DNA of 45,531 nt from Faecalitalea cylindroides ATCC 27803. GTDB taxonomy: Bacteria > Bacillota_I > Bacilli_A > Erysipelotrichales > Erysipelotrichaceae. The notes under the pieces were generated by a model. That model ran no database searches. It was not told the DNA's origin and saw only the letters and a program-made list of their open reading frames with translations. This document shows positions 34,830 to 45,283 of this stretch, one piece after another (within the stretch, counting starts at the first letter, position 1; the number at the start of each line of letters is the position of its first letter). A program made the translations under genes and the position numbers. The DNA lies in the NCBI RefSeq assembly GCF_000469305.1, contig NZ_KI270996.1, positions 1 through 45,531 on the forward strand, written 5' to 3'.

Positions 34830-37800
34830 GTGAACAACAAATATGAATACACCCATGAGTTATGGTCAAATCAAATAGAATCTATATCCAGCTCCCCTCA
34901 ACATTGGATGTCGTTTCTAAAGACTTCTGCTTGGATGTATAAATTCTCTTTTGATGACCAACTGCTTATCTATGCACAACGACCTGATGCAAGAGCCTGT
35001 GCAAGTTATGAAACATGGAACGATAAGCTTCATCGTTGGATCAAACGAGGCTCAAAAGGAATTGCACTTCTTAATGAAAATGGAACACTTAGATATGTTT
35101 TCGATATTTCGGATACACGTAGCCCAGAAAATAAACCACTTCATTTATGGTCAGTTGACATGACAAACGAGGAAGAGTTCATAGAAATGATTGTTGATAA
35201 ATATGGTCCATTTGAATCAACACTCGACTATGGCCAAGCTGTCATCTTGATGTCAAAGACCATCGTTGAAGATAATTATCAAGATTATTTCTCAAGTTTA
35301 AAGAAATTTAATCAAGAAAGCATTTTATCTGAACTTGAAGATCATGAAATCGAAGGCAAATTTAAAAACCTGCTAACGAATTCCATGGCTTATCAAATCC
35401 TTCACCGTAGTGGAGTGGATCCGGATAATTATTTTACCGAAGATGATTTCTACGCTATAAGAGATTTTGATACTTTGGATACGATATCTCAATTAGGTAT
35501 CGCTTCTAGAGATCTCTGCGAAATAGGAATGACAGATATTTCTTTAAAATCAAGAGAAATCATGATTCGTACATTTGAAGAAAACAAAAAAACAAGGCAA
35601 AATAAGAGCGAAGAAAAAGAAAGGAGCGTTTCAGATGAAAACAATTCAATACAATCAAGTTGGGGATTTCCTATTTCCAGATCTGAAGCCGGAACAACCA
35701 GTGTTCAACAGTCATTACGCAAGGTTGAGATACAATTACCTCAAGACAAACCATCCAGGTTATCTGTTAGCCTTGAAGGCAAAGAACGAACTCAACAATC
35801 ACTTAAAAGAAATCGATATACAAGCCAAGCAGAGAATGGATATCCTGATGAATCAATTATTACAGAATCAACCCGCTCCCAACAAAGAAACACATCAAAT
35901 GGAATGGGTACAACACATGAACAATCTCAAACAACAGGCCGAGGAAATGATCCTCAACGAACTGATCTACAACTAGATTTAGGATTTGGTGGTGAAGAAA
36001 ATACTTTACCACCTTTTGATTTATCCGATCTTCCTACATTGCTTAGAGAAGATGTTTCTTTACAGCACACAAAAGAAGAGATTCAACAATTCTTTAACGA
36101 ACATGGTGATGATGAAGAACGCGCTATCTTTCTTGAATCCTGCTATGACGATACATTGGTACAAACGTTCAGAAAACCAGAGCGATATGACTTTTCCTAT
36201 ATAGGGTATAAGAAAAAGGATCATGGATTAGAAGTATGGTCAGGAAATTATCTTGATCAAAAATCGTTGTCTTATCTCACGTTCTTTGAACTACAAAACG
36301 AAGTATCAAAACTGATTGAAAGTGGTGAATATCTTATTCCTACTTACAATAAGATGTCTCCAATTCAAAAAGCTTTCTACAACAAGACGATGAACAGAAA
36401 TGTCGATTATTATCTGTTTGCCTATCATCCACAGTTCTTAAAGAGTTCATCAGAGATTATTTCTTACCTTAAATCAGAAACGGATAAGGATAAAAGAACC
36501 GAATTTATCAAGGAATTCTATCCGAAAGAGGTCATAGAGATTGTTGTCGATGGTATCACTTTAGGATTTAAGAAAGAAGATGACCATCTTCACATCTACA
36601 TGGGACATTATGATGACCAAGCAGCTTCTACAAATTATTCATGGAGCGTTGTAGATGGAGAAATTGAAGGCATGATCCTATCACGTTATTTTGATCCAAG
36701 TGTTCAGATTCCATCCTCATTGGAACAACAAAATGCTATCTATGAAAATGAAGAACAACTCAACAACGGAATTTTCTTTTCGCAAGAAGAAATTGATCAC
36801 ATCCTAACAAGAGGCAGTGGATTTGACCAAGGAAAGATGCGAATCTACCAACAAATGCTTCGTCATGAATCAAATGATAAAAATGCAGAGTTTCTCAAAC
36901 ATGAATATGGAATTGGTGGATCTCATCCAGCTTTTGGACTTATCGATATGAATTATGATGCTAAAGGCATCGAATTATCTCGTTCAAGACAGATCGGAGA
37001 AATGGAAATCTCAGTCACGCTTAACTGGAAGAAAGTCGCAAAACGAATCAATGAACTTGTTCAGTTAGACCGTTATCTTTCACCAAAAGAAAAAGAATAC
37101 TACCCTACTTTTTTGCAGGAACAGATAAATCATGAACTGGAATACGAACGACAACAGCTTGCTGATTCAATAAATATGGACACCGTGCAAGAAACAGATA
37201 TAGAGGATAAAATAGAAACCATCAAGGAATACAGATGGAAAATCGGTGATACTGTCTATAAAGGTGTTGATGAATATACCATTCTTGAAGATGGACAAGA
37301 TATAGCCATTCAAAATAAGAATTTTCCTTTATTCATTGATTACATGAGCCGACAGGAATTCATATCCCTTTTAAAAGAAAATCCATTAAACGACAATCTT
37401 CTGGTCGAAATAGAAGCACCTGCGGATACCGTTCAAGAAACTATTATAAGTGAAGATAAACAAGAACGATTATATGAACGTTTCAAGGACATTGCTCCTA
37501 GTCTTATCAATGGAACAAGTCCTTATCTATCTTATGAAATAGGAAACGATAGAGATCATACTTTTGTTATCGCTTTTGATCAGGAAACAAATATCATCGA
37601 TATGTACCATGTTTATGAGATCGAAGGTCGTGAGGTCATGGATCCACACATGCAATTTGAATTTGATATTGAAAACAATGAAATCGTTCCTTTCTATTTC
37701 AACAATCCGATCGTTGGTCTAGAATATGATCTGCATAATGGTACGGACCCAGAATTTGAAACGGAACTATATGATTATGCGATCCAATGGCTAGGAAATA

Positions 37801-40800
37801 TCAAACAAAAAGGATATTATATTGAGTCTGAACAGATATACAAAGATGAAACAAAGATTGGTGTTTATTTCTACGATTATGACGAGGATCACAACATCAT
37901 CTATACTAACAATCCTTCTATTTCACAAGAACAACAAGATGAAACTCCCCTACCTCTAGAGAAGATCAATTATCAAATCTTAGATGAGCATCTTGGTGCA
38001 GGGACTCCGAAAGAAAGATATCGAAACAATATAGCAGCCATCAGGTTGCTTTTTTCTTTGGAAGAAGAAGGAAGACTGGCAACGAAGGAAGAACAGGATA
38101 TCCTTGCGAAATACGTTGGCTGGGGTGGTCTATCCGATGCCTTTGACGAATCAAAATCCAACTGGTCTAATGAATATCATGAACTAAAGAGCTTATTAAG
38201 CGAAGAAGAATACAATGCTGCTAGAGAATCGACTCTAACAGCCTTCTATACACCACCTGTCGTCATAGAAAGCATCTATTCCATCATCGAACGATTCGGA
38301 TTTCATCATGGAAATATCCTAGAACCAGCTTGTGGTACTGGAAACTTCTTAGGAAAGCTTCCTGCTTCTATGGAATCCTCTAAACTATATGGAATTGAAC
38401 TGGATTCCATTACGGGACGAATCGCAAAACAGCTTTACCAAAAAGCAAATATTGCTGTCGAAGGCTATGAAAAGACTTCTTTGCCTGATAGTTTCTTTGA
38501 CATTGCGATCGGTAACGTTCCATTTGGACAATTTAAAGTATCGGACAAACGATATGATCGTTTGAACTTCAATATTCATGATTATTTCTTTGCAAAGACC
38601 ATCGACAAGATTCGTCCTGGTGGTTTGATCCTTTTTGTCACTTCGAAATATACGATGGATAAAGCCAATTCATCGGTCCGTAAATATATCAATGAACGTT
38701 GTGAATTACTAGGAGCAATCCGTCTTCCCAATGATACCTTCAGTGAAAGTGCCAATACCAAAGCTGTCAGTGATATCCTGATTCTAAAAAAGCGAGAAAG
38801 ACAAATGGTCAATGACGCTCCTTGGCTTTATACACAGACCGACGAAAATGGACGAATATACAACACCTACTTTCACGAACATCCTGAGATGGTGCTTGGT
38901 CATTTTGAAATGGCAAAATCCATGTATGGTCGTGATGATCTAACTGTCATCCCATTTGAAGATATTCCACTCAAACAATCATTGGAAGAAGCAATCACGC
39001 ACATCCATGGGCAAATTGATGAAATGGTCTTAGATGAATCCGTGATTGATGAACCAGAGGATACCATCGTTACGATACCTGCTGATCCAATGGTCAGAAA
39101 CTTCAGTTACACGATGGTTGATGGAGATATCTACTTTAGAGAAAACAGTATCATGAGCAAGATCGAACTATCACAGACCGCTAAAAATCGAGTCATTGGG
39201 ATGATAGAAATACGAGACTGTGTACGTGAACTGATTGAATACCAAAAAGATGACTATGATGAAAAGATCATCCTAGAACAGCAACAAAAGCTAAACGATC
39301 TTTATGATACCTTTACAGAAAAGTACGGATTGATCAACTCACGTGGAAATAGTTTAGCTTTTAGAGAAGACAGTGCCTACTATCTGCTTTGTTCCTTAGA
39401 GAACATCAATGAAGATGGAACATTAAGATCGAAAGCAGACATGTTTACAAAAAGAACGATCCGTAAACATGTCGTCGTTGAAAAAGCAGAAACTTCTAAC
39501 GAAGCCTTGATGTTATCTCTTTCGGAGAAAGGACAAATCGATTTTGATTATATGTATCAGTTAACGGGTTTTGATAAAGAGAAGATGATCCATGATCTTA
39601 AAGGTGTCATCTATAAACTCCCTCACATCGATGATGAAGAGGATGTTTATGTGACTGCGGATGAATACCTAAGTGGCAATGTCCGTGAGAAATTAAAGAT
39701 AGCTTCACTTTCTGCTGAGATCGATCCAAGCTATAAGGAAAATGTAGAAGCTTTAAAACAAGCCATGCCACAAGATCTAACTGCTTCAGAAATTGAAGTT
39801 CGCATCGGTGCCACATGGATAGAACCGGAAATCTATCATGATTTTCTTGTTGAAATCCTTTCCCCTTCCCCATTTATCCAGGAAAGGATTCAGGTGTCTT
39901 ATTCTTCCGTAACGGCCGAATGGAACATATCCAACAAGAACTGGGATCGAGGAAATGCTAAAGCCGAAAAAACCTATGGAACACATAGAGCCAATGCGTA
40001 TCGATTGATCGAAGACTGTTTGAATCTAAAAGCAACCAAGATTTTTGATTATGAATATGATGAAGATGGTAAAAAAGTGGCTGTTCTAAACAAAAAAGAA
40101 ACGACGATTGCCCAACAAAAGCAAGATTCAATCAAAGAAGCTTTTGCGAACTGGATATGGAAAGATTTTGATCGTAGAGAACATCTTGTTAAGAGATACA
40201 ATGAGCTATTCAATTCTATACGTCCTCGCGAATATAATGGAGATCATCTTGATTTTCCGAATATGAACAGCGAGATTTCATTACGAAAGCATCAAAAAGA
40301 TGCGATTGCCCACATCTTATATGGTGGAAACACCTTGCTTGCACACGTGGTGGGTGCAGGCAAGACTTTCGAAATGACAGCGGCTTGTATGGAATTGAAA
40401 CGTCTAGGAATGGCACAAAAATCCATGTTTGTCGTACCAAATCATTTAATCGAACAATGGGGTTCTGAATTTTTGCAACTATATCCAAGTGCCAATATCC
40501 TGGTCGCAAGAAAGCAGGACTTTGAGAAAAGCAAACGAAAGACCTTCTGTTCTCGCATTGCTACTGGCGAATGGGATGCCGTCATCATTGGACACAGTCA
40601 ATTTGAAAAGATCCCTGTTTCTGTTGAAAGACAACGTAAACTTATCGAAGACCAGATTGAAAGCATTACACTCGGTATTCAGGAATTACGTAGAAACAAT
40701 GGCGAAGGATATTCGATCAAACAAATGGAAAAGACCAAAAAAGGACTGAAAAAACGTTTAGAAAAGCTCAATAGTGATGAGAGAAAAGACGATGTCATTT

Positions 40801-41930
40801 CCTTTGAAGAACTTGGAGTTGATCGTTTATTTGTCGATGAGAGTCATAACTACAAAAACTTATTCCTGTATACAAAGATGAGAAATGTAGCTGGACTATC
40901 ACAGACCGAAGCACAAAAATCATCGGATATGTTCATGAAATGCCAATATCTTGATGAAATAACTGGTGGTAAAGGCGTCGTGTTTGCAACAGGAACACCA
41001 ATCAGCAATTCCATGACCGAGATGTATACGATACAACGATACCTTCAATATGGAACATTGAAGCAACATGGATTGGAGCATTTTGATAGCTGGGCTTCTA
41101 CATTTGGTGAAACGGTCAGTGCAATCGAACTAGCTCCTGAAGGAACTGGATATCGTATGAAGACAAGATTTGCTCGTTTCTTCAATCTTCCAGAACTAAT
41201 ATCCATGTTCAAAGAAGTTGCCGATATCAAGACCGCTGACATGTTGAATCTTCCTACACCAAATGCTCATTATCACAATGTCGCTGTCAAACCAAGCGAA
41301 GAACAAAAAGAAATCGTAGCCGAACTTGCCCAACGTGCACAAAAGGTACGTGATGGTAATGTCGACCCAACCGAAGATAACATGTTAAAAATCACCAATG
41401 ATGGAAGAAAACTAGCATTAGATCAGCGTCTTGTCGATCCTTCCCTCGATGATTATCCACATGGAAAAGTCAATGCTTGTATCGATAATGTCTTGCGCAT
41501 CTATGAAGAAACAAAAGATAAAAAATCAACGCAGCTTATCTTTTGTGATATGTCCACCCCATCCAAAACATCCAAAGCCTTTCTTGAACAAATCGAACAA
41601 AATGAATCGGTTCCGTTCATGAATGTTTACGATGATATCTTTCAAAAACTAATCAATAAAGGAGTTCCTTCGAGCGAGATTGCTTACATTCACGATGCGG
41701 CAACCGATGCAAAAAAGAAGGAACTTTTTTCTAAGGTTCGTGAAGGAAAGGTACGAATTCTTTTAGGTTCGACACAGAAGATGGGAGCAGGAACCAATGT
41801 ACAAGACCTACTGATTGCTTCTCATGACCTAGATTGTCCATGGCGTCCTAGTGATGTAGGACGGATTTTGCGGACATTCAAAATAAAAAAGAATGTGGAG
41901 GTAACAGACAATGGCAAAATCATTATTTGA
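34830..41930 (+). CDS. giant ICE DNA methylase-helicase, C-terminally truncated
   Basis: 2366 codons from a GTG with AAGGAGG 6 nt ahead. Order: an ArdC/DUF1738-like N-terminus ([20 protein letters not shown], then [13 protein letters not shown]); a Ser/Gln/Thr-rich linker at about 265-385; several uncharacterised polyvalent-protein modules; an adenine-methylase core with EPACGTGNF near 1171 and IGNVPFGQF near 1228; then an SF2 helicase with [11 protein letters not shown] near 1842, VDESHN near 2003, ATGTPISNS near 2052 and [13 protein letters not shown] near 2312. Homologues continue after CPWRPSD with a QREGR helicase motif and a few hundred more residues. Here they are replaced by about 25 unrelated codons where the tet(O) element begins. 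Probably inactive as a helicase. Confidence 0.88.
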   Translation: MNNKYEYTHELWSNQIESISSSPQHWMSFLKTSAWMYKFSFDDQLLIYAQRPDARACASYETWNDKLHRWIKRGSKGIALLNENGTLRYVFDISDTRSPENKPLHLWSVDMTNEEEFIEMIVDKYGPFESTLDYGQAVILMSKTIVEDNYQDYFSSLKKFNQESILSELEDHEIEGKFKNLLTNSMAYQILHRSGVDPDNYFTEDDFYAIRDFDTLDTISQLGIASRDLCEIGMTDISLKSREIMIRTFEENKKTRQNKSEEKERSVSDENNSIQSSWGFPISRSEAGTTSVQQSLRKVEIQLPQDKPSRLSVSLEGKERTQQSLKRNRYTSQAENGYPDESIITESTRSQQRNTSNGMGTTHEQSQTTGRGNDPQRTDLQLDLGFGGEENTLPPFDLSDLPTLLREDVSLQHTKEEIQQFFNEHGDDEERAIFLESCYDDTLVQTFRKPERYDFSYIGYKKKDHGLEVWSGNYLDQKSLSYLTFFELQNEVSKLIESGEYLIPTYNKMSPIQKAFYNKTMNRNVDYYLFAYHPQFLKSSSEIISYLKSETDKDKRTEFIKEFYPKEVIEIVVDGITLGFKKEDDHLHIYMGHYDDQAASTNYSWSVVDGEIEGMILSRYFDPSVQIPSSLEQQNAIYENEEQLNNGIFFSQEEIDHILTRGSGFDQGKMRIYQQMLRHESNDKNAEFLKHEYGIGGSHPAFGLIDMNYDAKGIELSRSRQIGEMEISVTLNWKKVAKRINELVQLDRYLSPKEKEYYPTFLQEQINHELEYERQQLADSINMDTVQETDIEDKIETIKEYRWKIGDTVYKGVDEYTILEDGQDIAIQNKNFPLFIDYMSRQEFISLLKENPLNDNLLVEIEAPADTVQETIISEDKQERLYERFKDIAPSLINGTSPYLSYEIGNDRDHTFVIAFDQETNIIDMYHVYEIEGREVMDPHMQFEFDIENNEIVPFYFNNPIVGLEYDLHNGTDPEFETELYDYAIQWLGNIKQKGYYIESEQIYKDETKIGVYFYDYDEDHNIIYTNNPSISQEQQDETPLPLEKINYQILDEHLGAGTPKERYRNNIAAIRLLFSLEEEGRLATKEEQDILAKYVGWGGLSDAFDESKSNWSNEYHELKSLLSEEEYNAARESTLTAFYTPPVVIESIYSIIERFGFHHGNILEPACGTGNFLGKLPASMESSKLYGIELDSITGRIAKQLYQKANIAVEGYEKTSLPDSFFDIAIGNVPFGQFKVSDKRYDRLNFNIHDYFFAKTIDKIRPGGLILFVTSKYTMDKANSSVRKYINERCELLGAIRLPNDTFSESANTKAVSDILILKKRERQMVNDAPWLYTQTDENGRIYNTYFHEHPEMVLGHFEMAKSMYGRDDLTVIPFEDIPLKQSLEEAITHIHGQIDEMVLDESVIDEPEDTIVTIPADPMVRNFSYTMVDGDIYFRENSIMSKIELSQTAKNRVIGMIEIRDCVRELIEYQKDDYDEKIILEQQQKLNDLYDTFTEKYGLINSRGNSLAFREDSAYYLLCSLENINEDGTLRSKADMFTKRTIRKHVVVEKAETSNEALMLSLSEKGQIDFDYMYQLTGFDKEKMIHDLKGVIYKLPHIDDEEDVYVTADEYLSGNVREKLKIASLSAEIDPSYKENVEALKQAMPQDLTASEIEVRIGATWIEPEIYHDFLVEILSPSPFIQERIQVSYSSVTAEWNISNKNWDRGNAKAEKTYGTHRANAYRLIEDCLNLKATKIFDYEYDEDGKKVAVLNKKETTIAQQKQDSIKEAFANWIWKDFDRREHLVKRYNELFNSIRPREYNGDHLDFPNMNSEISLRKHQKDAIAHILYGGNTLLAHVVGAGKTFEMTAACMELKRLGMAQKSMFVVPNHLIEQWGSEFLQLYPSANILVARKQDFEKSKRKTFCSRIATGEWDAVIIGHSQFEKIPVSVERQRKLIEDQIESITLGIQELRRNNGEGYSIKQMEKTKKGLKKRLEKLNSDERKDDVISFEELGVDRLFVDESHNYKNLFLYTKMRNVAGLSQTEAQKSSDMFMKCQYLDEITGGKGVVFATGTPISNSMTEMYTIQRYLQYGTLKQHGLEHFDSWASTFGETVSAIELAPEGTGYRMKTRFARFFNLPELISMFKEVADIKTADMLNLPTPNAHYHNVAVKPSEEQKEIVAELAQRAQKVRDGNVDPTEDNMLKITNDGRKLALDQRLVDPSLDDYPHGKVNACIDNVLRIYEETKDKKSTQLIFCDMSTPSKTSKAFLEQIEQNESVPFMNVYDDIFQKLINKGVPSSEIAYIHDAATDAKKKELFSKVREGKVRILLGSTQKMGAGTNVQDLLIASHDLDCPWRPSDVGRILRTFKIKKNVEVTDNGKIII
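35635..35976 (+). CDS. tnpV: TnpV-family protein nested out of frame inside the methylase-helicase gene
   Basis: 113 residues, read in the +1 frame relative to the host ORF and lying wholly within it. A strong SD, AAGGAG at 35621-35626, stands 8 nt before the ATG. The protein aligns along its length with the second TnpV at 41911: GDFLFPDL against GDYLIPCL, then YLK, then [15 protein letters not shown] against [39 protein letters not shown] aligns with [24 protein letters not shown] (both split here in the middle by nothing but substitutions). The host frame over this stretch is low-complexity linker. TnpV proteins accompany mobile elements such as Tn4451; their role is unknown. Confidence 0.8.
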   Translation: MKTIQYNQVGDFLFPDLKPEQPVFNSHYARLRYNYLKTNHPGYLLALKAKNELNNHLKEIDIQAKQRMDILMNQLLQNQPAPNKETHQMEWVQHMNNLKQQAEEMILNELIYN

Positions 41931-42285
41931 GGAACTGGGCGGCAAATACGAAAGGCAAGGGGATTATTTGATACCGTGCTTAACTGTACCCGCCGAAGAA
42001 GAACAGGCAATAGGCATCTGGGGGCAACGGCATTTAGATTATCTAAAACAGTACCGTAAAGTTACATACACCAATCTTCTTACAAGCGGCAGGCTAAACG
42101 CCTACCTTGCCGACATCAACAGACAGGCACAGGAACGCTTTGAAAGGCTCATAGAGGGTATGAAACAGGCACAGGGCATAACGGAACAGCTAAAGGCAGA
42201 AAACGCCTTAGAATGGACAGGATGCCTCAATAACATAAGGGCTTGTGCGAGGGAGATTGTGGAAAAGGAAATTATTTTTGCATAA
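41911..42285 (+). CDS. tnpV: TnpV (transposon-encoded protein)
   Basis: 124 residues: [20 protein letters not shown] to the conserved C-terminus [10 protein letters not shown]. This is the TnpV family first seen in the Clostridium Tn4451/Tn4453 elements and frequent next to resistance genes. It is predicted to be small, helical and possibly DNA-binding; no catalytic motif is visible. GGAGG at 41897-41901 precedes the ATG. Its base composition is clearly higher in GC than the island DNA to the left. Confidence 0.88.
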   Translation: MAKSLFEELGGKYERQGDYLIPCLTVPAEEEQAIGIWGQRHLDYLKQYRKVTYTNLLTSGRLNAYLADINRQAQERFERLIEGMKQAQGITEQLKAENALEWTGCLNNIRACAREIVEKEIIFA

Positions 42286-42295
42286 ACAGATGATT

Positions 42296-42325
42296 AGTGG
42301 CAGGGGGAAATCCTGCCGCTTTTTC
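42296..42325 (+). terminator. terminator of tnpV
   Basis: The stem AGTGGCAGG/CCTGCCGCT with a 7-nt loop is followed by T5. Confidence 0.85.
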
Positions 42326-42342
42326 TGCTTTAGTTTGTCAGC

Positions 42343-42371
42343 TTGACAAATAAAGGGTTAAGGAATATAAT
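42343..42371 (+). promoter_or_regulatory. tet(O) promoter
   Basis: Consensus sigma-A promoter: TTGACA (42343-42348), 17 bp, TATAAT (42366-42371). It drives a leader of about 270 nt before tet(O). Confidence 0.9.
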
Positions 42372-42403
42372 TAGATTCAGTATTATACAAGGAGTTAATA
42401 AAT

Positions 42404-42427
42404 ATGCGGCAAGGTATTCTTAAATAA
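42404..42427 (+). CDS. tet(O) leader peptide MRQGILK
   Basis: A seven-codon ORF with AAGGAG 9 nt upstream. The same start, MRQGILK, is found in the leader of Tn916 tet(M). Its translation is part of the attenuation mechanism: ribosome stalling by tetracycline changes the folding of the downstream leader. Codons 4-7 and the stop's first bases lie in the stem GTATTCTTAAA (42414-42424), which pairs with TTTAAGAATAC (42506-42516). Confidence 0.72.
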   Translation: MRQGILK

Positions 42428-42578
42428 ACTGTCAATTTGATAGTGGGAACAAAAAGTAGCAGTCCCGTTTCACTTTTAATATGGGGCTTAGTTTTTTGTA
42501 CCCAGTTTAAGAATACTTTTATCATGTAATTTTATATGCCCGAAAACATATAAGTGTTTTGGGGCTATTGGAGTTATT

Positions 42579-42617
42579 TACCCAGTGATAGGAGTATTTA
42601 TCACTGGGTATTTTTAT
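42579..42617 (+). terminator. attenuator terminator of the tet(O) leader
   Basis: A perfect 12-bp stem TACCCAGTGATA/TATCACTGGGTA with an 8-nt loop, then T5. An earlier TACCCAGT at 42499-42506 can pair with the same ACTGGGTA arm, so an antiterminator is possible. This matches the attenuation leaders of tet(M)-like genes. Confidence 0.82.
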
Positions 42618-42651
42618 GCCCTTTTTTGGGTGTTGATAGGAGGAAAATCAC

Positions 42652-44571
42652 ATGAAAATAATTAACATAGGCATTCTGGCTCACGTTGACGCAGGAAAGA
42701 CAACATTAACGGAAAGTTTATTGTATACCAGTGGTGCAATTGCAGAACTAGGGAGCGTAGATGAAGGCACAACAAGGACAGATACAATGAATTTGGAGCG
42801 TCAAAGGGGAATCACTATCCAGACAGCAGTGACATCTTTTCAGTGGGAGGATGTAAAAGTCAACATTATAGATACGCCAGGCCATATGGATTTTTTGGCG
42901 GAAGTATACCGTTCTTTATCCGTATTAGACGGAGCAGTATTATTAGTTTCTGCAAAGGATGGCATACAGGCACAGACCCGTATACTGTTTCATGCACTAC
43001 AGATAATGAAGATTCCGACAATTTTTTTCATCAATAAAATTGACCAAGAGGGGATTGATTTGCCAATGGTATATCGGGAAATGAAAGCAAAGCTTTCTTC
43101 GGAAATTATAGTGAAGCAAAAGGTTGGGCAGCATCCCCATATAAATGTAACGGACAATGACGATATGGAACAGTGGGATGCGGTAATTATGGGAAACGAT
43201 GAACTATTAGAGAAATATATGTCAGGGAAACCGTTTAAAATGTCAGAACTGGAACAGGAAGAAAACAGGAGATTCCAAAACGGAACGTTATTTCCCGTTT
43301 ATCACGGAAGCGCTAAAAACAATCTGGGGATTCGGCAGCTTATAGAAGTAATTGCCAGTAAATTTTATTCATCAACGCCTGAAGGTCAATCTGAACTATG
43401 CGGGCAGGTTTTTAAGATTGAATATTCAGAGAAAAGGCGGCGTTTTGTTTATGTGCGTATATATAGCGGAACATTGCATTTGAGGGATGTTATTAGAATA
43501 TCTGAAAAAGAGAAAATAAAAATCACAGAGATGTGGGTTCCGACAAACGGTGAATTATATTCATCCGATACAGCCTGCTCTGGTGATATTGTAATTTTAC
43601 CAAATGATGTTTTGCAGCTAAACAGTATTTTGGGGAACGAAATACTGTTGCCGCAGAGAAAATTTATTGAAAATCCTCTCCCTATGCTCCAAACAACGAT
43701 TGCAGTAAAGAAATCTGAACAGCGGGAAATATTGCTTGGGGCACTTACAGAAATTTCAGATTGCGACCCTCTTTTAAAATATTATGTGGATACTACAACG
43801 CATGAGATTATACTTTCTTTTTTGGGGAATGTGCAGATGGAAGTCATTTGTGCCATCCTTGAGGAAAAATATCATGTGGAGGCAGAAATAAAAGAGCCTA
43901 CTGTTATATATATGGAAAGACCGCTTAGAAAAGCAGAATATACCATCCACATAGAAGTCCCGCCAAATCCTTTCTGGGCTTCTGTCGGGTTGTCCATAGA
44001 GCCGCTCCCTATTGGAAGCGGAGTGCAGTATGAAAGCAGAGTTTCACTTGGATATTTAAATCAATCGTTCCAAAATGCGGTTATGGAGGGGGTTCTTTAT
44101 GGCTGCGAGCAGGGGCTGTATGGATGGAAAGTGACAGACTGTAAAATCTGTTTTGAATATGGATTGTATTATAGTCCTGTAAGTACCCCCGCAGACTTTC
44201 GGCTGCTTTCCCCTATCGTATTGGAGCAGGCTTTAAAAAAAGCAGGGACAGAACTATTAGAGCCATATCTCCACTTTGAAATTTATGCACCGCAGGAATA
44301 TCTCTCACGGGCGTATCATGATGCTCCAAGGTATTGTGCAGATATTGTAAGTACTCAGATAAAGAATGACGAGGTCATTCTGAAAGGAGAAATCCCTGCT
44401 AGATGTATTCAAGAATACAGGAACGATTTAACTTATTTCACAAATGGGCAGGGAGTCTGCTTGACAGAGTTAAAAGGATACCAGCCAGCTATTGGTAAAT
44501 TTATTTGCCAACCCCGCCGCCCGAATAGCCGTATAGATAAGGTTCGGCATATGTTCCACAAGTTAGCTTAA
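42652..44571 (+). CDS. tet(O): tetracycline resistance ribosomal protection protein Tet(O) type
   Basis: A 639-residue EF-G-like GTPase that removes tetracycline from the 30S A site. Motifs: G1 [11 protein letters not shown]2 RGITIQTA, G3 DTPGH, G4 NKID. The length equals Tet(O), and the sequence agrees with the Tet(O) I know almost throughout, including the C-terminal domain ([21 protein letters not shown]) that reaches the decoding site. Mosaic tet(O/32/O) or tet(O/W) forms share large parts and cannot be excluded without alignment. AGGAGG at 42638-42643, 8 nt before the ATG. Expression is probably inducible through the leader attenuator. Confidence 0.95.
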   Translation: MKIINIGILAHVDAGKTTLTESLLYTSGAIAELGSVDEGTTRTDTMNLERQRGITIQTAVTSFQWEDVKVNIIDTPGHMDFLAEVYRSLSVLDGAVLLVSAKDGIQAQTRILFHALQIMKIPTIFFINKIDQEGIDLPMVYREMKAKLSSEIIVKQKVGQHPHINVTDNDDMEQWDAVIMGNDELLEKYMSGKPFKMSELEQEENRRFQNGTLFPVYHGSAKNNLGIRQLIEVIASKFYSSTPEGQSELCGQVFKIEYSEKRRRFVYVRIYSGTLHLRDVIRISEKEKIKITEMWVPTNGELYSSDTACSGDIVILPNDVLQLNSILGNEILLPQRKFIENPLPMLQTTIAVKKSEQREILLGALTEISDCDPLLKYYVDTTTHEIILSFLGNVQMEVICAILEEKYHVEAEIKEPTVIYMERPLRKAEYTIHIEVPPNPFWASVGLSIEPLPIGSGVQYESRVSLGYLNQSFQNAVMEGVLYGCEQGLYGWKVTDCKICFEYGLYYSPVSTPADFRLLSPIVLEQALKKAGTELLEPYLHFEIYAPQEYLSRAYHDAPRYCADIVSTQIKNDEVILKGEIPARCIQEYRNDLTYFTNGQGVCLTELKGYQPAIGKFICQPRRPNSRIDKVRHMFHKLA

Positions 44572-44622
44572 CAGCTTGCAAAAGTCATATAAAATGAGAT
44601 TTGAAAGGATTAGAGACTAATT

Positions 44623-44796
44623 ATGATGAAATGCGAATGGATATTGTGTCCTGTTTGTGGGAGCAAAACCCGTAATAAAATTAGGAAGGACACTGTTTTG
44701 GAGAATTATCCCCTTTATTGTCCAAAATGCAGACAAGAAAGATTGATTAAAGTTGACAACTTGAAGATAACTGTCATCAAAGAGCCAGACGCTTAA
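44623..44796 (+). CDS. cysteine-rich KTR protein
   Basis: 57 residues, MMKCEWILCPVCGSKTRNKIR through YPLYCPKCRQERLIKV. The CPVCGSKTR and CPKCRQE pairs form a zinc-ribbon, and KTR is the family name motif (Cys_rich_KTR). Such genes commonly sit directly downstream of tet(O), tet(W) or tet(32) in gut Firmicutes. Start is ATG 44623 or the adjacent 44626; the SD is weak, so read-through or coupling from tet(O) is likely. A strong terminator follows. Role unknown; possibly nucleic-acid binding. Confidence 0.8.
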   Translation: MMKCEWILCPVCGSKTRNKIRKDTVLENYPLYCPKCRQERLIKVDNLKITVIKEPDA

Positions 44797-44801
44797 GACG
44801 C

Positions 44802-44850
44802 AGAGCCGATGAAATTGTGGAACAATTCACGAATCATCGGCTCTTTTTGT
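44802..44850 (+). terminator. terminator of the tet(O)-KTR unit
   Basis: An 11-bp stem AGAGCCGATGA/TCATCGGCTCT with an inner AATTGT/ACAATT hairpin is followed by T5GT3. Confidence 0.88.
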
Positions 44851-44964
44851 TTCGTATTTGAAAGAACAAACTCACCAAATAAAAAAAACGATATTCGGGT
44901 GGGTTATTTTGTTATACCCTAAATTACCCTCTGAATTTGTTTTTAAATTTGGAGGGATTTTTTT

Positions 44965-45093
44965 ATGTCCTTTTTTCGGGCAGTTATCTATCTGCTCATA
45001 CGAAGCAAAATTTATCAATACATAGCATATCAGAGAACGGCAGGAAACCAGTTAAAAAAATTTCTGCCAGTGCAACGGTACTTCTCACCTTGA
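44965..45093 (+). CDS. possible 42-residue leader ORF
   Basis: MSFFRAVIYLLIRSKIYQYIAYQ to FLPVQRYFSP, basic and partly hydrophobic, with GGAGGG about 8 nt before the ATG. It lies in a leader region upstream of the sigma-like gene and before a terminator-like hairpin at 45139-45174, so it may be a regulatory leader peptide. No family is recognised, and coding is uncertain. Confidence 0.3.
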   Translation: MSFFRAVIYLLIRSKIYQYIAYQRTAGNQLKKFLPVQRYFSP

Positions 45094-45138
45094 AAGTAGA
45101 AGTACAATCTCCATACAATAGAATTACTATTTCCTATA

Positions 45139-45174
45139 ACCGTAAAGGTCACAGAGCCTTTGCGGTTTTTCTTT
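45139..45174 (+). terminator. terminator/attenuator in the leader of the sigma-like gene
   Basis: The stem ACCG-AAAGG/CCTTT-CGGT with one mismatch and an 8-nt loop is followed by T5CT4. It lies about 110 nt before the sigma-like gene, in a position suited to attenuation. Confidence 0.6.
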
Positions 45175-45238
45175 TGTCGATTTTTGTTGGAAAGTGCCGT
45201 AGGGCTGTTTCTGATATGCGGTGTCGTTCTCCGCCTCT

Positions 45239-45278
45239 CCATCTGGATTTTTTACATTTCAAAAATTCAGATGGGAGG
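45239..45278 (+). promoter_or_regulatory. hairpin masking the SD site of the sigma-like gene
   Basis: CCATCTGGATTTTT (45239-45252) pairs over 14 positions, one a G-T pair, with AAAAATTCAGATGG (45261-45274). The 3' arm runs into the SD GGGAGG (45273-45278). In this fold the SD start is occluded, suggesting translational control. Confidence 0.45.
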
Positions 45279-45283
45279 TATTT

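Noticed and set aside
35986-36204. 72-codon ORF just after the nested tnpV
   Set aside because: No SD and no family resemblance. The host frame is again structured protein there, so it is a chance open frame.
41861-41900. Reading GRILR...NVEV as an intact helicase motif VI
   Set aside because: The preceding LEQRE residues are missing, the following sequence is the tnpV SD and start, and the frame ends soon after. Recorded only as an ambiguity in the junction position.
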